From contig JAEZLF010000167.1 in NCBI GenBank assembly GCA_023435925.1, positions 1 to 7,829 of the forward strand: a DNA stretch of 7,829 nt, read 5' to 3'. The notes beneath the pieces were generated by a model. The model ran no database searches, had not been told where the DNA came from, and saw only the letters and a list, made by a program, of their open reading frames with translations. Shown here piece by piece: positions 5,101 through 7,829 of this stretch (positions within the stretch are counted from its first letter, which is position 1; every line of letters begins with the position of its first letter). Source of the stretch: Bacillota bacterium (GTDB lineage Bacteria; Bacillota; Clostridia; Acetivibrionales; DTU013). A program made the position numbers and the translations under genes.

Positions 5101-6912
5101 TCATGAAATAACATATTCTCGTACTTTTTCGACCCTCGTCCTTTTTAACCTAACTCTAGTAAATATCCCCTCTTCTTGATATTCCTGGCTTAGAATGCTC
5201 CCGTTTTCATGCAGGTAAGGCATGACCCACCCGGCATGATATGGGATTTGCAGAGTAATTTCTTCCTCATCCGGCGCAAGAGCTTCGGTTATTGCGGACA
5301 GCAGCTGCACAATGCCGGAGCCATCCAGCGCAGATACCTCTAAAGTGTTTGCATGATATTTCAAAGCAGCTTTCCTTTCCTGGTCGGTTACCTTGTCCAG
5401 CTTATTCAGGACCATTAAAACCGGCTTTCCTCCTGCACCAAGGCTGTGAAGCAGATCCTCCGTCACCTTGATATGCTCTTGCGCTTCATCATCGGACATA
5501 TCAACAATATGTAGCAGCAGATCTGCTGAAACGGCTTCTTCCAAAGTGGATTTAAAGGCCTCTACCAGTTCATGAGGCAATTTACGGATAAATCCCACCG
5601 TATCAACCAGCAATATTTCCTTTCCATCAGGTAAAACCAGCTTTCTCGTAGTTGGATCAAGTGTAGCAAAAAGCTTATCCTCCGCAAAAACATCAGTTTT
5701 ACACAACCTGTTCATCAGGGTTGATTTACCGGAGTTTGTATATCCCACCAGTGCGGCGGTCGGCATTGCATTACGGCGTCTGCTTTCCCGTGACAGCCCC
5801 CTTCGCTTTGTAATATTGTCCAAAGCTTCCTCCAGCGCGCGTACTCTCCTTCGGATATGCCGTCTGTCAACCTCCAGCTTCTTTTCACCCGGGCCTCTTG
5901 TACCGATTCCGCCTCCCAGTCTGGAAAGCTGACCACCCAGTCCGGTCAGACGCGGCAGCCGGTACTTCAGCTGCGCCAGTTCTACTTGCAGCTTTCCTTC
6001 ACTTGATCTTGCTCTCTGTGCGAAAATATCCAGAATCAGCATCGTCCTGTCCAATACTTTTGCACCGGTCAGTTCTTCAATATTTCTTATCTGGGCACCT
6101 GAAAGCTCCTCGTCAAAGACCAGTGTGTCAGCGCCCAGAGACTGACGCATAAGGCTCAGCTGTTCAACCTTGCCGCGCCCCACATAAAATGCGGTATCCC
6201 TGGCCGGTCGTCTCTGTAATACCGAATCCAGCACAACCAGTCCTGCAGTATGCGCCAGCTCACCAAGCTCCTCCAGCGACCTCTCAGCTTCGTTTTCTGA
6301 TCCGCTCTGGGAGCTTCCGATCAACTCCAGGCCCACAAGTATAGCCTTTTCCTGCGCAACCTGCAGGTTTTCCGATTGGGCGGGCAGAGCTCTGTCCCTA
6401 TCCTGAATCAACTCAAGCAGGAAATTCATATCCCTGCATTCTCTGAAAGGGCCAAATATTTCTGCACCTTCCCACGCTCCATCTCTGCCTGCCTTCGGCA
6501 ATGCCGCACTGATTCCTGTAATCTGTCCTTCCTGAACGCCGACTGCAGCCATAGCGTCCATGTTCAATACAAGCAAAGAATTGATATCTACCGATGACAG
6601 ACCGGATTCTCCATTCGGATGGGTATGTATGCACCGGACACCTGAAAGTCTCATCTTGTTTCTGCGGCCTTCCACCTGTGAAAGCGTAACCGTACTGCTG
6701 TCGCCGATACTGATATCAAGAACGGCTCCTTTTCGGTTGATATATACGGCAATCTCACGATTGATATTACACGAAATCGCAGCAAGAGTGCTGGCAAGAA
6801 GCTCCGGCAGGAAGCTGCCGCCATCCGGCTCGATTTCGTATAGCGCCTTGAGTTCATCCAGTGTGGAAGCTTTCAAGGATTGCGTGTTCCCATTTATTTC
6901 TCTGTCTATCAT
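5101..6912 (-). CDS. hflX: HflX GTPase with N-terminal JAMM-like domain
   Basis: A 603-aa protein; HflX alone is usually about 380-430 residues. Residues from about 190 to the end are a complete HflX: N-terminal domain with GRGKVEQL (245-252) and FDEELSGAQIRNIEE (266-280), linker GGGIGTRGPGEKKLEVDRR (333-351), then the G domain with G1 G390-Y-T-N-S-G-K-S397, G2 at DPTT (419-422), G3 D437-T-V-G440, G4 N503-K-L-D506 and G5 S527-A-L. HflX binds the 50S subunit and splits stalled or idle 70S ribosomes with GTP. Residues 1 to about 180 are extra. They contain H96-T-H98-P-x6-S106-x-x-D109, the exact JAMM/MPN+ zinc metalloprotease spacing, with E53 (REIAVYI) 43 residues upstream as the likely catalytic acid. 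The start has AAAGGA about 12 nt upstream. It lies 45 nt behind the sulfatase with no terminator between them, so they are probably co-transcribed. The HflX call is certain; enzyme activity of the N-domain is inference. Confidence 0.96.
   Translation of the reverse strand: MIDREINGNTQSLKASTLDELKALYEIEPDGGSFLPELLASTLAAISCNINREIAVYINRKGAVLDISIGDSSTVTLSQVEGRRNKMRLSGVRCIHTHPNGESGLSSVDINSLLVLNMDAMAAVGVQEGQITGISAALPKAGRDGAWEGAEIFGPFRECRDMNFLLELIQDRDRALPAQSENLQVAQEKAILVGLELIGSSQSGSENEAERSLEELGELAHTAGLVVLDSVLQRRPARDTAFYVGRGKVEQLSLMRQSLGADTLVFDEELSGAQIRNIEELTGAKVLDRTMLILDIFAQRARSSEGKLQVELAQLKYRLPRLTGLGGQLSRLGGGIGTRGPGEKKLEVDRRHIRRRVRALEEALDNITKRRGLSRESRRRNAMPTAALVGYTNSGKSTLMNRLCKTDVFAEDKLFATLDPTTRKLVLPDGKEILLVDTVGFIRKLPHELVEAFKSTLEEAVSADLLLHIVDMSDDEAQEHIKVTEDLLHSLGAGGKPVLMVLNKLDKVTDQERKAALKYHANTLEVSALDGSGIVQLLSAITEALAPDEEEITLQIPYHAGWVMPYLHENGSILSQEYQEEGIFTRVRLKRTRVEKVREYVIS
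6586..6756 (-). other. JAMM-like active-site segment inside hflX
   Basis: This is the region coding residues 53-109 of the HflX protein. It starts at candidate catalytic E53 and ends at D109 of the HTHP-x6-S-x2-D motif (HTHPNGESGLSSVD). In JAMM proteins the two His and the Asp bind zinc, the Ser supports the oxyanion, and the Glu activates water. All five positions are present. Predicted beta strands (REIAVYINRKGAVLDISI and VRCIHTHP) flank the site as in the RadC/MPN fold. No activity is shown for it here. Confidence 0.7.
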
Positions 6913-6957
6913 ATATCTAATAATATCCTTTCCATTAAGCTGCGTATATATAACCCG

Positions 6958-7829
6958 TTAGTCTGTTTTATTTACATGCTGCCATCTATCCTTCAGTACC
7001 CTCGTAATAATTTCATACAATTGCGCCCTATCCCACCGGGTATGCCTGTGGGGAATTTTTTCATGTTCTCCGCCGGGTTCCAGCAAATTGGAACCATCCG
7101 ACCGGATGCTGAATGAAATGCCGGAAGCATATAGCGCTGTGGGCGCAATATCCAGAAACGATGCAACAATTTTCGACTCCCTGTAAGCTCTGTTATCCGG
7201 TGTGATGATAAAAAAGGGCACAAATTCGTGTATTTTATCCTCCATCATCACATCGGCCTGTACGTATTCACTGCTTTCAATTTTGGGAGTATGATCCCCA
7301 AAAATGAATATATATGCGTTATCGTACTCCTTTTTGACCGATTGTACAAAGCTCTCGATCGATTCATCCACATAGGACATGGAGTTATAATATTGCTTCA
7401 CCTTTTTATCTGTTATGTCATCATAATTCGGATTATTATAGTAATTCGATGCACTGTTGAAAGGTCCGTGACTGGTCATTGTGATGATATAAGACAAGAA
7501 GGGCCCCGTTATCTCTTTCGACTTTTCAAGCGCAAATCGAAAAACATCCGCATCCGGAGCTCCCCAACCGACATGCTTCAAATTCATATCGATCATATCG
7601 TAAAACTCATCAAAGCCGAATCTTCTGAATGCCAGATTACGGTCATAGAACTTGCCTTCATTCCCATGAAAAGCATAAGTGGTGTAAGAGGCCTGTTTGA
7701 GTCTTGTGACGAAGGAGTTAGGACTTTTGTAGGTGGTAAGCTTAATAGAGGGGTATCTCTCCAGTGCCTCCACACTGTTGATCACCGAAAACTCGCAATC
7801 CGAGGTGCTTCCTGCAAAATGGTAGCTCA
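6958..7829 (-). CDS. LTA-synthase-like sulfatase, C-terminal part (runs off right edge)
   Basis: This is the C-terminal portion of an alkaline-phosphatase-superfamily phosphoglycerol transferase of the LtaS/MdoB type, which builds polyglycerol-phosphate chains on the outer face of the membrane. The frame stays open to the window edge. The GTG at 7785 is internal, because the codons upstream read SYHFAGSTSDCEFSVINS, matching the G-x-T-S-D-x-E-F block of LtaS. Further motifs are YTTYAFHGN, GFDEFYDMID, WGAPDADVF, ITMTSHGPF (metal or substrate His) and FIFGDHTPK with the metal-binding D-H near 7285-7300. The N-terminal helices and the catalytic Thr lie outside the window. The C-terminus ends normally at TAA, and hflX follows after 45 nt. 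Which polymer it makes (LTA or another glycerol-phosphate glycan) cannot be told from this part. Confidence 0.9.
   Translation of the reverse strand, partial: SYHFAGSTSDCEFSVINSVEALERYPSIKLTTYKSPNSFVTRLKQASYTTYAFHGNEGKFYDRNLAFRRFGFDEFYDMIDMNLKHVGWGAPDADVFRFALEKSKEITGPFLSYIITMTSHGPFNSASNYYNNPNYDDITDKKVKQYYNSMSYVDESIESFVQSVKKEYDNAYIFIFGDHTPKIESSEYVQADVMMEDKIHEFVPFFIITPDNRAYRESKIVASFLDIAPTALYASGISFSIRSDGSNLLEPGGEHEKIPHRHTRWDRAQLYEIITRVLKDRWQHVNKTD

Noticed and set aside
6560..6961. 133-aa plus-strand frame antisense to the hflX start
   Set aside because: It is antisense to well-supported coding sequence and has no recognisable motif.

Overview
The window reads as chromosomal DNA of a low-to-moderate GC Gram-positive anaerobe, most likely a Clostridia-class Firmicute. 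The basis is strong AGGAGG-type ribosome binding sites, AT-rich gaps with TTGACA/TATAAT-like promoters, a lipoteichoic-acid-synthase-type sulfatase, a YebC/YigZ/HflX housekeeping set, and proteins that resemble clostridial relatives from memory. No database search was possible. No transposase, tRNA, rRNA, CRISPR array or phage gene was seen.

Layout from left to right: (1) 1-92, the first 30 codons of a lipoprotein on the minus strand, running off the left edge. (2) 183-525, two tandem small minus-strand ORFs: a 71-aa two-helix membrane protein and a 38-aa ORF 10 nt behind it. (3) 609-1412, an alpha/beta hydrolase (minus) with a near-consensus promoter at 1481-1509. (4) 1526-1684, a 52-aa ORF with a perfect Shine-Dalgarno that may be a remnant of an HPr-fold protein. 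(5) 1881-2612, YebC-family translational regulator (minus). (6) 2801-3748, the only plus-strand gene: a membrane-anchored histidine kinase with no response regulator in the window, divergent from yebC and ending flush against yigZ. (7) 3749-4384, yigZ (minus). (8) 4525-4950, a Nudix protein (minus) with its own promoter and a strong hairpin behind it. (9) 5101-6912, an unusually long HflX GTPase (minus). (10) 6958-7829, the C-terminal part of an LtaS-like sulfatase (minus), running off the right edge and probably co-transcribed with hflX.

The most interesting object is the HflX protein. Ahead of an intact HflX body (N-terminal domain plus GTPase) it carries about 180 extra residues containing an exact JAMM/MPN+ metalloprotease signature (H96-x-H98-P99-x6-S106-x2-D109) with a candidate catalytic glutamate, E53, 43 residues before the first histidine. 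This would be a predicted zinc isopeptidase or protease fused to a ribosome-splitting GTPase. Secondary points are a Nudix box with altered catalytic positions, a 10-bp palindrome (ATGATATCAT) repeated exactly in front of the lipoprotein gene and the kinase gene, and a group of small unrecognised ORFs at the left end.

The genes do not form one pathway. The right half is translation and stress housekeeping plus cell envelope synthesis. The left half has more single-gene units, small ORFs and AT-rich gaps, and looks more variable between strains.
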